Assembly: GCA_945897795.1 (NCBI GenBank)
Contig: CAMDFT010000007.1
Coordinates: 1 to 64,000 of the forward strand
DNA length: 64,000 nucleotides
From: Limnohabitans sp. Rim8
GTDB lineage: Bacteria > Pseudomonadota > Gammaproteobacteria > Burkholderiales > Burkholderiaceae_C
Direction: 5' to 3'
Positions 23,405 through 34,928 of this stretch are shown here, one piece after another (the stretch's first letter is position 1; the number at the start of each line of letters is the position of its first letter). The notes under the pieces are model-generated. The model had not been told where the DNA came from. It did not search any database and was given only the letters and a program-made list of their open reading frames with translations. Made by a program: the position numbers and the translations under genes.

Positions 23405-25552
23405 ATGGCTGAACGCTCGTTTGTGCAAGAGGTGCAAAAACTGCGCTTGGGCGATGGTGACGAATTCCATGGAGAAGGCATTCTGGCCGTTACCAAGGCT
23501 TTGCTGCAATCGGGCGTGTCGTATGTGGCGGGCTACCAAGGCGCACCGATCTCGCACCTGATGGATGTGCTGACCGACGCCAACGACATCCTGCAAGAAC
23601 TGGGCGTGCATTTCGAGCACAGCGCCTCAGAGGCCACGGCGGCCGCCACTTTGGCCGCCTCGGTCAATTACCCGCTGCGCGGTGCCGTCACGTTCAAATC
23701 GACTGTGGGCACCAACGTGGCGTCGGACGCGCTGGCCAATTTGGCCTCGGGCGGCGTCACCGGCGGTGCCATGCTGATCGTGGGCGAGGACTACGGCGAG
23801 GGTTCAAGCATCATGCAAGAGCGCTCGCACGCGTTCGCCATGAAATCGCAGGTCTGGTTGATCGACCCGCGCCCCAACCTGCCCAGCATCGTGCATGCGG
23901 TGGAAAAAGGGTTTGAGTTGTCCGAGGCCAGCAACACGCCGGTGATGCTGGAGTTGCGCATCCGCGCCTGCCATGTGCATGGCCGCTTTCCCACCCGCGA
24001 CAACGTGCGGCCCAGCTTCACGCTCAAAGACGCCATTGAAAACCCCAAGCGCGACGTCAACCGCATCGTGCTGCCGCCCGCCAGCTATTTGCACGAGCAA
24101 GAAAAAACCCACACGCGCTGGCCGGCGGCGGTCAAATTCATCCAGGAGCACCAGCTCAACGAATTTTTCTCTGAAGGTGTACAGGACTTCGGCATCGTGC
24201 TGCAAGGGGGCCTGTACAACGGGGTGGTGCGTGCACTGCAACTGCTGGGCCTGGCCGACGACTTTGGCAAGACCGACATTCCGCTGTATGTGCTGAACAT
24301 CACCTACCCACTGGTCGACGATGAATTCAAACGCTTTTGTGCGGGCAAGCGCGGCTTGCTGGTGGTCGAAGAAGGCCAGCCCGACTTCATTGAGCAAAAC
24401 ATCCACAGCATCTTGCACAAAGCGGGTCTGAACACCCAAATCCACGGCAAAGACGTGCTGCCCATGGGCGGCGAATACACCGGCGGGGTGGTGCTGAAAG
24501 GCATCCGGGCATTCATCGCGCAATACGCGGCGCACCTGCTGCCAGCAACGCTGCCCGCCGTGCAGGCCAGCAACCAGCTGGCGATCAGCGAAGCGGTGGC
24601 CCAAGTGCACCCGCGCCCACCCTCGTTTTGCACCGGTTGCCCCGAGCGGCCCATCTTCACGGCCATCAAGATGATCGAGAAAGAGCTGGGCCAGCACCAT
24701 GTGAGTTGCGACATCGGCTGCCACCTGTTCTCGATCCTGCCGCCTTTCAACATCGGCGCCACCACCATGGGCTATGGCCTGGGCTGGGCGGGCGCTTCGG
24801 CCTTCAACACCAGCGAGACGAGCAAGCGCACCGTCTCCATCATGGGTGACGGCGGCTTTTGGCACAACGGCCTGACCAGCGGCGTGGGCAACGCGGTGTT
24901 CAACCAGTCCGACAACTTGCTGCTGGTGGTGGACAACGGTTATTCGGCCGCCACGGGCGGGCAAGACGTGCTGTCGTCCAAGGCCATCAACCCCATCCGC
25001 AACACCAACAACCCGATTGAAAAAGCCGTGCGCGGCGTGGGTGTCGAGTGGGTCAAGACGGTCACCAACACCTACAGCCTGGACCAAATGCGCCAGACCC
25101 TGCGTGACGCCTTGACCACCAAACAGCAAGGCCCCAAGGTCATCGTGGCGCAAAGCGAGTGCATGCTCAACCGGCAAAGGCGCGTGAAACCACTGATTCG
25201 CCAACGCATCCAAAAAGGTGAGCGCGTGGTGCGCGAGCGCTTTGGCATTGACCCCGACACCTGCACCGGCGACCACTCGTGCATTCGCCTGTCGGGTTGC
25301 CCCTCGCTCAGCATCAAACCCAACCCCGACCCGCTGCGCCAAGACCCGGTGGCGGCCGTGGCCGACAGCTGTGTGGGCTGTGGTTTGTGCGGCGAGGTCG
25401 CGCACGCTGCGGTGCTGTGCCCTTCGTTTTACAGGGCCGAGATCATCAACAACCCCAGCGGCTGGGACCGCTTCAAACAAGGCCTGCGCCAACGCGTGAT
25501 TGGCTGGCTGCAAAACCGCATCGAGCGCCGATTGGAGGGCATTGCGGCATGA
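23405..25552 (+). CDS. iorA: Indolepyruvate ferredoxin oxidoreductase alpha-like subunit (ThDP and 2x[4Fe-4S])
   Basis: 715 residues. It oxidatively decarboxylates aromatic 2-oxo acids (indolepyruvate, phenylpyruvate) to acyl-CoA. The N-terminal pyrimidine-binding domain holds GYQGAPISHLMDVL and FEHSASEATAAATLAASV. The ThDP-magnesium motif is SIMGDGGFWHNGLTSGVGNAV (about 478-498), followed by VVDNGYSAATGGQ. The C-terminal ferredoxin domain has cysteines in DTCTGDHSCIRLSGCPSL and SCVGCGLCGEVAHAAVLCPS. ATG at 23405 has AAAGG in front. It overlaps the iorB-like gene by four bases. The electron acceptor is unknown. Confidence 0.9.
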   Translation: MAERSFVQEVQKLRLGDGDEFHGEGILAVTKALLQSGVSYVAGYQGAPISHLMDVLTDANDILQELGVHFEHSASEATAAATLAASVNYPLRGAVTFKSTVGTNVASDALANLASGGVTGGAMLIVGEDYGEGSSIMQERSHAFAMKSQVWLIDPRPNLPSIVHAVEKGFELSEASNTPVMLELRIRACHVHGRFPTRDNVRPSFTLKDAIENPKRDVNRIVLPPASYLHEQEKTHTRWPAAVKFIQEHQLNEFFSEGVQDFGIVLQGGLYNGVVRALQLLGLADDFGKTDIPLYVLNITYPLVDDEFKRFCAGKRGLLVVEEGQPDFIEQNIHSILHKAGLNTQIHGKDVLPMGGEYTGGVVLKGIRAFIAQYAAHLLPATLPAVQASNQLAISEAVAQVHPRPPSFCTGCPERPIFTAIKMIEKELGQHHVSCDIGCHLFSILPPFNIGATTMGYGLGWAGASAFNTSETSKRTVSIMGDGGFWHNGLTSGVGNAVFNQSDNLLLVVDNGYSAATGGQDVLSSKAINPIRNTNNPIEKAVRGVGVEWVKTVTNTYSLDQMRQTLRDALTTKQQGPKVIVAQSECMLNRQRRVKPLIRQRIQKGERVVRERFGIDPDTCTGDHSCIRLSGCPSLSIKPNPDPLRQDPVAAVADSCVGCGLCGEVAHAAVLCPSFYRAEIINNPSGWDRFKQGLRQRVIGWLQNRIERRLEGIAA

Positions 25553-27093
25553 GCGACTCCACACAACCCCAAGGCATCATCAGCCTGGCCATTTTGGCCA
25601 TGGGCGGTGAAGGCGGCGGCGTGCTGGCCGACTGGCTGGTCGATCTGGCCGAACACAACGGCCATTGGGCCCAGACCACCTCGGTGCCCGGCGTGGCGCA
25701 GCGTACCGGCGCCACCATCTATTACATCGAGATGTACCCACAATCGGCATCGCCTTCAGGGCAATTGCCCGTGATGGCGCTCAGCCCATTTCCGGGTGAA
25801 GTCGACATCGTGCTGGCCTCCGAATTGATGGAAGCCGGTCGCGCCTTGCAACGCGGGCTGGTGGACCCGCACAAAACCACCTTCATCGCGTCCTCGCACC
25901 GCGTCTATTCCATGACCGAGCGCACCGCCATGGGCGACGGGCGTGTAGACGAAGCCAAGCTCTTGGCAGGAGCGCAGGCCGCCGCACGGCAGTTCATCAG
26001 CGCCGACTTTGCCAAACTCGCAGAGCAAACTGGCAGCTTGATTGCGCCCGCTTTGTATGGCGCACTGGCGGCCAGTGAGCGTTTGCCGTTTTCAAGGGCG
26101 CAATTTGAGGCCACCATCGAGCGCAGCGGCGTGGGCGTTAAAACCAGTCTGAAGGCTTTTGCCGCGGGCTTTGATGCCGCCATGCAGGTGCTGCAACCCA
26201 GCACATCCAGCGTGGCCGATGCCACCCCTGTGGCTTTGCCTTTGCACCGCCAAGTCGGCCCCAAGCTGCAGGCCTTGGCGCAAAGTCTGGAAGGCGCATT
26301 CGCCCCAGCAGCGCACGAGGTCATCGCCTCGGGTTTGACGCGGATGGCCGATTACCAGGACGTGGCTTATGCCAGCCTGTATGCGCGGCGTTTACAAGAG
26401 ATGGCTGGTGCGCTGGCCTCGTCAAACACGGTCACAAGCTTGGCCGAAGAGATCCTGCGTGAAGGCGCTCGGCACTTGGCCCTGTGGATGTCTTACGAAG
26501 ACACGGTGCGTGTGGCCGATTTGAAAACGCGCCGCTCACGTTTTGCACGCGTCAGCCAGGAAGTGAGCCTGAGCGAAAAGCAGCTGATCGACATCCACGA
26601 ATTCATGCACCCGCGTCTGGAAGAAATTGCCGACACCCTGCCTGCGGGCTTGGGCCGCTGGTTGTTGGGCTCAAGGACAGCCCGCGCCGTGGTGGGCCGT
26701 TTCACGCAAAAAGGGCGCGTGGTGCAAACCAGCTCCTTGCGCGGTTTTCTGCTGCTGTATGGCGTGGCCAGCCTGCGCCGCATTCGCCCGGTGTCATTGC
26801 GTTACCAAACCGAGCAACAACGCATCGAAGCCTGGTGGGCAAACGCCATGAACTTGTTGCCTGGACACACGGACTTGGCACTGGAAGTGCTGCGCGGCCA
26901 GCAGCTGGTCAAAGGTTATGGGGACACCCACGCACGCGGCTGGCGGCATTTTGAAAAACTCATGACCACATTGCCACGCCTGCAGCAATTGCCCGATGCG
27001 GCCAACCGCCTGAGCGCCTTGCGCAAAGCCGCCTTGGCCGACGACAGTGGCCAGGCGCTCGATCAGGCCGTGCAGCAACTGGCACCTGCGTGA
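25549..27093 (+). CDS. Indolepyruvate oxidoreductase beta-family protein with C-terminal extension
   Basis: 514 residues, far longer than the roughly 200-residue archaeal IorB. The first 190 residues are the gamma-type oxidoreductase domain: SLAILAMGGEGGGVLADWLVDLA, VPGVAQRTGATIYYIEMYP and IVLASELMEAGRALQRGLVDPH. The remainder is a helical domain (ADYQDVAYASLYARRLQEMA, FARVSQEVSLSEKQLIDIHEFMHPRLEEIAD) seen in proteobacterial homologues of this size. ATG overlaps the iorA stop (ATGA). Together with iorA it forms the likely heterodimer. TRAP transporter genes follow 73 bases downstream on the same strand. Confidence 0.85.
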   Translation: MSDSTQPQGIISLAILAMGGEGGGVLADWLVDLAEHNGHWAQTTSVPGVAQRTGATIYYIEMYPQSASPSGQLPVMALSPFPGEVDIVLASELMEAGRALQRGLVDPHKTTFIASSHRVYSMTERTAMGDGRVDEAKLLAGAQAAARQFISADFAKLAEQTGSLIAPALYGALAASERLPFSRAQFEATIERSGVGVKTSLKAFAAGFDAAMQVLQPSTSSVADATPVALPLHRQVGPKLQALAQSLEGAFAPAAHEVIASGLTRMADYQDVAYASLYARRLQEMAGALASSNTVTSLAEEILREGARHLALWMSYEDTVRVADLKTRRSRFARVSQEVSLSEKQLIDIHEFMHPRLEEIADTLPAGLGRWLLGSRTARAVVGRFTQKGRVVQTSSLRGFLLLYGVASLRRIRPVSLRYQTEQQRIEAWWANAMNLLPGHTDLALEVLRGQQLVKGYGDTHARGWRHFEKLMTTLPRLQQLPDAANRLSALRKAALADDSGQALDQAVQQLAPA

Positions 27094-27163
27094 CCCCCGC
27101 AACGTGGCAAACAGGACTACCCTACAAATTCCCTATCGACCCGCAACCACAAAAGGAGACTAG

Positions 27164-28662
<1,499 letters not shown>

Positions 28663-28705
28663 ACGGGTTCCCCATGTTTTTATATTTCTCGTCTGGAGTC
28701 TGCAC

Positions 28706-30025
28706 ATGAGCAGTTGGCCCATCGCAGCTTGGTTGATGTTGGGCGGCTCGACTTTGTTGCTGTTCATGGGCATGCCCGTGGCCCTGACGTTTTTGGGCGT
28801 CAACATCATCGGGGCTGTGCTTTACATGGGTGGCGAGCCCGGCTTGGTGCAGCTGGTGCGCAACAGCGTGAGTTCGGTCACAGCCTTTGCGCTCACGCCC
28901 ATTCCGCTGTTTGTGCTGATGGGCGAGATTTTGTTCCACACCGGTCTGGCCGTGAAGGTGATCGACGGGGTCGAGCGCTTGATCGTTCGTGTGCCTGGGC
29001 GACTGGCGGTGGTCGCGGTGGTGGCGGGCACGGTGTTTTCGGCCATCTCGGGTTCCACGATTGCCACCACAGCCATGCTGGGGGCCTTGATGCTGCCCGT
29101 GATGCTTGCACGCGGCTACCACCCCACCATGGCCACGGGTCCGATCATGGCCATCGGCGCGGTGGACATGCTGATTCCGCCTTCGGCCCTGACGGTTTTG
29201 CTGGGCTCGCTCTCGGGCATCTCGATTTCCAAGTTGCTGCTGGGCGGCGTCGTTCCTGGGCTGCTGCTGTCGGTGGCGTTTGTGGCTTGGATCATCGTGC
29301 GGGTGCGCATCAGCCCCCACTTAGCGCCAACCGACACGGATGCCGTTGAACACCAGGGCTGGGACCGCTGGCAACCGCTGTTTGCCTACGTCTTGCCCAC
29401 CTTGTCGATTTTTGGGGTGGTGGTGGGCGCGCTGGCAGCGGGTTGGGCCACGCCCACCGAGTGTGCGGCGCTCGGTGCCTTTGCCACCATGCTGCTGGCC
29501 GCGCTGTACCGCGCCCTGCGCTGGGAGGCTGTGCTCAAGGCCCTCAAGGGCACTGCAGGCATTTCCGGCATGATTTTGTTCATCATTTTGGGGGCCACCA
29601 CCTTCGCGCAAATTTTGTCTTTTTCGGGTGCCAGCTCGGGTTTAGTGCAGCTGATCACCGAGCAAGGATTGACTGCCAACCAGATCCTGATCGGCATGAT
29701 GGTGTTCCTGATTTTTCTGGGCATTTTTGTTGACCAGGTCAGCATGATGATGATCACCCTGCCCATCTTCATGCCCATCGTGAATGCCCTGGGCATTGAC
29801 CCGGTGTGGTTTGGCGTGCTGTTCCTCATTTGCATGCAAATGGGCCTGCTGTTGCCGCCCCATGGCTTGCTGCTCATGACCATGCGCGGCGTGGCACCAC
29901 CGTCGGTCACCATGACGCACATTTTTCTGGCGGTCACGCCTTATTTGGCGATGAGCGTGTTGCTTCTGGTGGCCGTCTTCATGGTGCCGGGCATCGCCAC
30001 TTGGTTGCCGGGCTGGATGGGTTAA
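28706..30025 (+). CDS. TRAP transporter large permease (DctM family)
   Basis: 439 residues, about twelve membrane segments. Signatures include MGMPVALTFLGVNIIGAVLY, LFVLMGEILFHTGLAVKVID, VFSAISGSTIATTAMLG and GPIMAIGAVDMLIPPSALTVLLG; a second inverted half contains LPIFMPIVNALGIDPVWFGV and LLPPHGLLLMTMRGVAPP. Transport is Na+- or proton-coupled by family. The stop codon overlaps that of rhlE on the other strand (TTAA). Confidence 0.94.
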   Translation: MSSWPIAAWLMLGGSTLLLFMGMPVALTFLGVNIIGAVLYMGGEPGLVQLVRNSVSSVTAFALTPIPLFVLMGEILFHTGLAVKVIDGVERLIVRVPGRLAVVAVVAGTVFSAISGSTIATTAMLGALMLPVMLARGYHPTMATGPIMAIGAVDMLIPPSALTVLLGSLSGISISKLLLGGVVPGLLLSVAFVAWIIVRVRISPHLAPTDTDAVEHQGWDRWQPLFAYVLPTLSIFGVVVGALAAGWATPTECAALGAFATMLLAALYRALRWEAVLKALKGTAGISGMILFIILGATTFAQILSFSGASSGLVQLITEQGLTANQILIGMMVFLIFLGIFVDQVSMMMITLPIFMPIVNALGIDPVWFGVLFLICMQMGLLLPPHGLLLMTMRGVAPPSVTMTHIFLAVTPYLAMSVLLLVAVFMVPGIATWLPGWMG

Positions 30026-31266
30026 GACCCGTCTTTTGCAGCCGCCGCACGCAACTTGTCTTTCTTGCTCAGCCGTGAACCCTTGATGCCGCCGTTGCCG
30101 GGCGATGGGGGTGGTGGGGTTTCGGTGGGCTCAAAGCCAGGCACTTGCTCCAAAACGAGTTCCAGGCTTTCGCGTTTCTGGATCAACTGCCAGTGCGCCA
30201 GCGCAGCAGCGGTCACAAAGCTCACCGCGTCGCCATGCGCACCCGCCCTGCCCGTGCGGCCGATGCGGTGGGTGTAGTCGGTGGCCGAGCGTGGCAGGTC
30301 GTAATTGACCACTACGGGCAGCATGGCGATGTCGATGCCGCGCGAGGCCAAGTCGGTGGTGACCACCACGTCCCAACGTCCGGCCTTGAATTCACTCAAC
30401 ACCTCTTGCCGTGCCCCCTGGCTCATCTCGCCATGAAACGGCGTGGCAAACACGCCCGCTTTGTAAAGTTTGTTCGCCACATGCTCGCAGGCATAACGCG
30501 TGGCCACAAACACCAGCACCTGCTTCCAGCTGTTCTCGGTGATCAAGTGACGCAACAAACTGGTGCGGCTTTTTTCATCCACGCTGATGGCGCGTTGCGT
30601 GATGTCGGGCTTGTGGCCTTCAAAGGCCTCCACCGTGATGCGCACCGGCTCGTGCAGCAGCTTGGCCGCCAGCGCTTCCACCTCGGGTGCAAACGTGGCC
30701 GAGAACAACAGCGTTTGGCGCTTGGCAGGCAGCAACGCCAGCACGCGCTGCAACTCTTCCGAAAAACCTAGGTCCAACAAGCGGTCGGCCTCGTCCAGCA
30801 CCAAGTGCTGCACATCGGCCAGGCGCAAAGCGTTTTGGTCAATCAGATCGAGCAAACGGCCCGGCGTGGCCACCACGATGTCGGCACCGCCACGCAGCGC
30901 CATCATTTGCGGGTTGACCGACACGCCACCAAACACGGTGTTCACCTTGAGCGACTGCGGCAGCTTGTAAGTCAAGTTGGCCAGCACTTCGCCCACTTGC
31001 ACTGCCAGTTCGCGTGTGGGCACCAGCACCAGGGTGCGAACCGGACGGCGAAAATTGGTCTGGCGCGGCGCAGCCGTCAAGTGCTGAAGCAGCGGCAGCG
31101 CAAAGGCCAACGTTTTGCCCGAGCCGGTGGGCGCGGTGGCCCACACATCGGCCGACTTCAAAACCGCCGGAATCGCCTCGGACTGGATGGGGGTGGGGGT
31201 GTACAAGCCCATGTCACCCACAGCGCGCAAAAGCGCGGGAGTCAAGCCGAGTTGGTCAAAGTTCAA
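30022..31266 (-). CDS. rhlE: ATP-dependent RNA helicase (RhlE-type DEAD-box)
   Basis: 414 residues. Q motif NFDQLGLTP near the start, motif [11 protein letters not shown], Ia VPTRELA, Ib [48 protein letters not shown] and [12 protein letters not shown] are all present. The basic C-terminal tail ([20 protein letters not shown]) is usual for RhlE. Works in ribosome assembly and RNA turnover. The start is uncertain: a TTG at 31266 gives MNFDQLGL, the usual family beginning. An upstream TTG at 31293 overlaps the purH stop (TTGA) and would add nine residues. Confidence 0.92.
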   Translation of the reverse strand: MNFDQLGLTPALLRAVGDMGLYTPTPIQSEAIPAVLKSADVWATAPTGSGKTLAFALPLLQHLTAAPRQTNFRRPVRTLVLVPTRELAVQVGEVLANLTYKLPQSLKVNTVFGGVSVNPQMMALRGGADIVVATPGRLLDLIDQNALRLADVQHLVLDEADRLLDLGFSEELQRVLALLPAKRQTLLFSATFAPEVEALAAKLLHEPVRITVEAFEGHKPDITQRAISVDEKSRTSLLRHLITENSWKQVLVFVATRYACEHVANKLYKAGVFATPFHGEMSQGARQEVLSEFKAGRWDVVVTTDLASRGIDIAMLPVVVNYDLPRSATDYTHRIGRTGRAGAHGDAVSFVTAAALAHWQLIQKRESLELVLEQVPGFEPTETPPPPSPGNGGIKGSRLSKKDKLRAAAAKDGS

Positions 31267-31289
31267 AATAATCCGATCAATGGCGCGAA

Positions 31290-32876
31290 TCAATGGCGGA
31301 AGTGCCGCACGCCGGTGAACACCATCGCCACACCGCGCTCGTTGGCCGCGTCAATGACTTCCTGGTCGCGCATGGAGCCACCGGGCTGGACCACGCAGGT
31401 CGCGCCTGCGTCCACCACCACATCGAGGCCGTCGCGGAAAGGGAAGAAGGCGTCGCTGGCGACCACGGTGTGTTGCAGGCTGAGTTTGGCGGCTTCGGCC
31501 TTGATGCTGGCAATGCGGGCCGAGTCGAGGCGGCTCATCTGCCCAGCGCCCACGCCCATGGTCATGCCGTTTTTGCAGAACACGATGGCGTTGGATTTGA
31601 CGAACTTGGCCACTTTCCAGGCGAACAACAAGTCGTGCAGTTCTTCAGGGGTGAGTTGCTTGACGGTGACGATCTTCAAGTCAGCCAAAGCCAGCTCGTG
31701 GTTGTCGGCGCTTTGCAGCAACAGGCCTGAGCCGACGCGTTTGGTTTCCAAAGCGTTACGCACGTCACCGTAGTTGGCGGGCAAGGCGATTTTCATCAAG
31801 CGCACATTCACTTTGCTCTTGAACACTTCGAGGGCTTCGGCGCTGAAGTCGGGGGCCATGAGCACTTCAACGAATTGCTTGCTCACCGCTTCGGCGGCGG
31901 CTTTGTCCACAGGTCGGTTGAAAGCGATGATGCCGCCGAAGGCGCTGGTGGGGTCGGTTTGGAAGGCTTTGCTGTAGGCCTCGAGTGCCGTTGCGCCCAC
32001 GGCCACGCCGCAAGGGTTGGCGTGTTTGACGATGACACAGGCCGAATCACTGAAACTCTTCACACATTCCCAAGCCGCATCGGCGTCAGCGATGTTGTTG
32101 TAGCTGAGTTCTTTGCCTTGCAGTTGCACGCCAGTGGCCAACGATCCAGCCGCAGGTGCCAAGTCACGGTACCAAGCGGCTTGCTGGTGGCTGTTTTCAC
32201 CGTAACGCAGGTCTTGCACCTTGACGTATTGCTCGTTGAATTGGCCGGAGAACTGGGCGCGCTCGGGCACGTAGGTTTCGCTCAGTTTTTCGGCTTCAAA
32301 GTTCACGCTGGAGAGGTAGTTGCTGATCGCGCCGTCGTATTGGCTGATGCGGTTGAACGCGGCCACCGACAAAGCAAAGCGCAGTTTGTCGCTCAACTTA
32401 CCGTTGGCCTTCAGCTCAGTGATCACGTCGGCGTATTGGCTGGCGTCGGTCACGATGCCCACGTCTTTCCAGTTCTTGGCAGCCGATCTCACCATGGCGG
32501 GGCCGCCGATGTCGATGTTCTCGATGGCGTCGGCCAACGTGCAGCCGGGCTTGGCCACGGTGGCTTCAAACGGATACAGATTGACGATCAGCAGATCGAT
32601 GGGGTCGATGTTGTGCGCCTGCAAAGCCGCCATGTGCTCGGGCGTATCGCGGCGCGCCAACAGGCCGCCGTGCACTTTGGGGTGCAGGGTTTTCACACGG
32701 CCGTCCAGCATTTCCGGGAAACCGGTGACTTCGGCCACTTCGGTCACGGGCAGGCCTTGCTCGGCCAGCAGTTTGGCGGTGCCGCCGGTGGAGATCAGGG
32801 CCACGCCCAGGGCGTGCAGTGCTTTCGCCAGGTCGACGATGCCGGTTTTGTCAGAGACGGAAATGAGGGCGCGCAT
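31290..32876 (-). CDS. purH: Bifunctional AICAR formyltransferase / IMP cyclohydrolase
   Basis: 528 residues. It performs the last two steps of purine nucleotide synthesis. The N-terminal cyclohydrolase/MGS-like domain begins [20 protein letters not shown], with [21 protein letters not shown] and [19 protein letters not shown]. The formyltransferase part has [25 protein letters not shown] (catalytic K-H) and [21 protein letters not shown] precedes the ATG; the open frame upstream is not conserved. It lies 129 bases after fis in the dusB-fis-purH arrangement. Confidence 0.97.
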   Translation of the reverse strand: MRALISVSDKTGIVDLAKALHALGVALISTGGTAKLLAEQGLPVTEVAEVTGFPEMLDGRVKTLHPKVHGGLLARRDTPEHMAALQAHNIDPIDLLIVNLYPFEATVAKPGCTLADAIENIDIGGPAMVRSAAKNWKDVGIVTDASQYADVITELKANGKLSDKLRFALSVAAFNRISQYDGAISNYLSSVNFEAEKLSETYVPERAQFSGQFNEQYVKVQDLRYGENSHQQAAWYRDLAPAAGSLATGVQLQGKELSYNNIADADAAWECVKSFSDSACVIVKHANPCGVAVGATALEAYSKAFQTDPTSAFGGIIAFNRPVDKAAAEAVSKQFVEVLMAPDFSAEALEVFKSKVNVRLMKIALPANYGDVRNALETKRVGSGLLLQSADNHELALADLKIVTVKQLTPEELHDLLFAWKVAKFVKSNAIVFCKNGMTMGVGAGQMSRLDSARIASIKAEAAKLSLQHTVVASDAFFPFRDGLDVVVDAGATCVVQPGGSMRDQEVIDAANERGVAMVFTGVRHFRH

Positions 32877-33005
32877 AAAAAATCTTTCTTCAACAGTGTT
32901 CAGTTCAGGACTGGGCTGGGCCGGGGTCAAGGATTCCAGCTCGGTCATCCAATGGGGGTAAAAATAACCAAGCACTGTCAGCCGGACCTGGCCGCAGTGC
33001 GGGTC

Positions 33006-33245
33006 TCATTTCAGGAGATCGTGCTCCAGCAATTTTTTGCGCAGGGTATTTCGGTTCAAGCCCAACCATTCGGCAGCACGCGACTGGTTCTGGCCCGAAT
33101 GGCTCATCACCACATCCAGCAAGGGTTTTTCGACCAGCTTGACCAGCATGTCATAGAGGCCTGTGGGATCGGTCCCGTCCAGGTCGCGGAAATAGATTTC
33201 CAGGTTGTCACGGACGCAGTTTTCAATGGATTGGGGTTCGCTCAT
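33006..33245 (-). CDS. fis: Fis-family nucleoid-associated DNA-binding protein
   Basis: 79 residues, short as in betaproteobacteria. The C-terminal helix-turn-helix is PLLDVVMSHSGQNQSRAAEWLGLNRNTLRKKL. The N-terminal region (ENCVRDNLEIYFRDLDGTDPTGLYDM) carries the beta-hairpin seen in Fis. The start overlaps the dusB stop by four bases, the classical dusB-fis operon. It modulates DNA topology and growth-rate-dependent transcription. Confidence 0.95.
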   Translation of the reverse strand: MSEPQSIENCVRDNLEIYFRDLDGTDPTGLYDMLVKLVEKPLLDVVMSHSGQNQSRAAEWLGLNRNTLRKKLLEHDLLK

Positions 33246-34276
33246 GGCATGGTCTCTAATTCGGGGCAGGCCTCACGGCGCAGGGGCAGGCGCTCCATCT
33301 GGTCGGCCAGGCCGTCCAGATAGGCGGCCACGGCGGCCAGTTGTTGCGCTGCAGTCTCCAGGGTGTTCATGTGCTCTCGAAAATCATCGCCGCCAGGCAG
33401 CGTGCGCACATACCAGCCGATGTGCTTGCGCGCCGAGCGCACACCGGTGTACTCGCCGTACAGGCTGTAATGGTCTTGCAGGTGCTCGAGCAGGGCGCGG
33501 CGCACCTCAGCCACCAGCGGCGGGGCCAGGTGAGTGCCCGTGGCCAAAAAGTGAGCGATCTCGCGGAAGATCCAGGGACTGCCTTGTGCGGCGCGACCCA
33601 CCATCACAGCGTCTGCCCCGGTAAACTTCAGCACATCGCGGGCTTTTTCAGGCGAGTCGATGTCACCATTGGCCACCACCGGGATGCGCAAAGCGGCCTT
33701 GACGGCGGCCACGGTGTCGTATTCGGCATAGCCTTTGTAGCCTTGCTCACGGGTGCGGCCGTGCACGGTGACCATCTGCACCCCGGCGCTCTCGGCAGCA
33801 CGGGCCAGGCTCAGGGCGTTCTTTTCAGCGTCGCACCAGCCAGTTCGCATTTTCAAAGTGACGGGCACGCCGTGGGGCAAAGCGGCCTCGACCACGGCGC
33901 CGATGATCTGAAGCGCCAGGGGCTCGTCTTGCATGAGGGCAGAACCCGCCCATTTGTTGCACACCTTTTTGGCAGGGCAACCCATGTTGATGTCGATGAT
34001 CTGTGCGCCCCGGTCGATGTTGTAGCGCGTGGCGTCGGCCATCATTTGCGCCTCGGTGCCTGCGATTTGCACCGCAATTGGGCCGGGCTCACCGTCGTGG
34101 TTGGCGCGCCGCGAGGTCTTCAAAGAGGCCCACAAGTCAGGGCGCGAGGTCACCATTTCGCTCACCGCATAACCCGCACCAAACTGCCTGCACAACTGAC
34201 GGAAAGGCCGATCCGTCACCCCCGCCATGGGGGCGACAAACAAGTTGTTCGGCAATGCGTAAGGGCCAATCTGCAT
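33242..34276 (-). CDS. dusB: tRNA-dihydrouridine synthase DusB
   Basis: 344 residues. FMN-dependent reduction of uridine in the tRNA D-loop. Family marks: LFVAPMAGVTDRPFRQLCRQFGAG at the start, ININMGCP-type IIDINMGCPAKKVCNKWAGSALM with the catalytic cysteine (about 107), VTVHGRTREQGYKGYAEYDTV, and VVANGDIDSPEKARDVL with GADAVMVGRAAQG. First gene of the dusB-fis(-purH) operon. A TAAAAC-containing stretch lies upstream, but no clear promoter. Confidence 0.96.
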   Translation of the reverse strand: MQIGPYALPNNLFVAPMAGVTDRPFRQLCRQFGAGYAVSEMVTSRPDLWASLKTSRRANHDGEPGPIAVQIAGTEAQMMADATRYNIDRGAQIIDINMGCPAKKVCNKWAGSALMQDEPLALQIIGAVVEAALPHGVPVTLKMRTGWCDAEKNALSLARAAESAGVQMVTVHGRTREQGYKGYAEYDTVAAVKAALRIPVVANGDIDSPEKARDVLKFTGADAVMVGRAAQGSPWIFREIAHFLATGTHLAPPLVAEVRRALLEHLQDHYSLYGEYTGVRSARKHIGWYVRTLPGGDDFREHMNTLETAAQQLAAVAAYLDGLADQMERLPLRREACPELETMP

Positions 34277-34385
34277 GACTTGGAAGTGGTTGTTTTAGAG
34301 CGTGGCCTGAAGAAGAGGCACGATTGTAATTGCTTAATATTTCAGCAAATGAAAGCTGCGTGTGCTAAGCAAATATCACCGGCGC

Positions 34386-34391
34386 TACACT
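34386..34391 (+). promoter_or_regulatory. Candidate -10 element (leaderless) of the YqaA-type gene
   Basis: TACACT ends six bases before the ATG at 34398, with only gccccc between. No Shine-Dalgarno sequence is available. Confidence 0.4.
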
Positions 34392-34397
34392 GCCCCC

Positions 34398-34874
34398 ATG
34401 GAACTTTGGCTCAACGAATTAATGCAATGGCTGGCCCTGCCGCAACATGGCCTGAGCACCGTGTTTGTGGTGGCCTTCATTTCGGCCACCTTGTTGCCGA
34501 TGGGTTCTGAGCCGGTGCTGTTTGGCTTGGTCAAACTCAATCCCGAACTGTTTTGGCCTGCGATTTTGGTGGCCACTGCAGGCAACACGCTGGGCGGCAT
34601 GTTCAGTTGGTGGATGGGCTGGGGCACGCACAAGGCGGTGAACCGTTGGCGCGGATCGGGCAGCCACCACCGTGCCTTGGTCTGGCTGGAAAAGCTGGGC
34701 CCGAAGGCCTGTTTGCTCAGCTGGCTGCCCGTCATAGGCGACCCTTTGTGTGCGGTGGCGGGCTGGCTGAAGATGCCTTTTTGGGCCTGCACGTTGTACA
34801 TGGCCATTGGCAAATTCGCCCGCTACCTGCTCATGACGGTGGGTCTGCTGTGGGTGTTTCCGGGGCAGTTTTAA
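34398..34874 (+). CDS. YqaA-type membrane protein (VTT/DedA-related)
   Basis: 158 residues. Hydrophobic segments cover about 18-42, 50-72, 100-122 and 130-152. The conserved stretches are FISATLLPMGSEPVLFGLVKLNP, then ATAGNTLGGMFSWWMGWGT and WLPVIGDPLCAVAGWLKMPFW, as in the YqaA branch of the VTT superfamily. Members of the wider superfamily act in lipid scrambling or undecaprenyl-phosphate recycling; YqaA itself has no assigned role. ATG at 34398 is chosen since an upstream in-frame start covers the presumed promoter. Confidence 0.85.
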   Translation: MELWLNELMQWLALPQHGLSTVFVVAFISATLLPMGSEPVLFGLVKLNPELFWPAILVATAGNTLGGMFSWWMGWGTHKAVNRWRGSGSHHRALVWLEKLGPKACLLSWLPVIGDPLCAVAGWLKMPFWACTLYMAIGKFARYLLMTVGLLWVFPGQF

Positions 34875-34896
34875 GGCGGCCCCAACTCCCAATACC

Positions 34897-34917
34897 CAGC
34901 AGCCAGCAGCCAGCAGC
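34897..34917. repeat. Three perfect CAGCAGC tandem units
   Basis: CAGCAGC is repeated three times without change in the 54-base gap between the convergent yqaA-type and tctC genes. It is a simple-sequence array with a 7-bp unit and could vary in length between strains. No function is suggested. Confidence 0.7.
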
Positions 34918-34928
34918 CAAGCTGGCCA

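Noticed and set aside
23804-25564. 586-codon open frame opposite iorA
   Set aside because: Antisense shadow of iorA codon usage; the product is histidine-, glutamine- and valine-rich without any motif.
31875-33323. 482-codon open frame opposite purH and fis
   Set aside because: Runs through two well-supported genes on the other strand and has no recognisable features.
34897-34917. CRISPR array
   Set aside because: The units are 7 bp with no spacers; no cas genes occur in the window.
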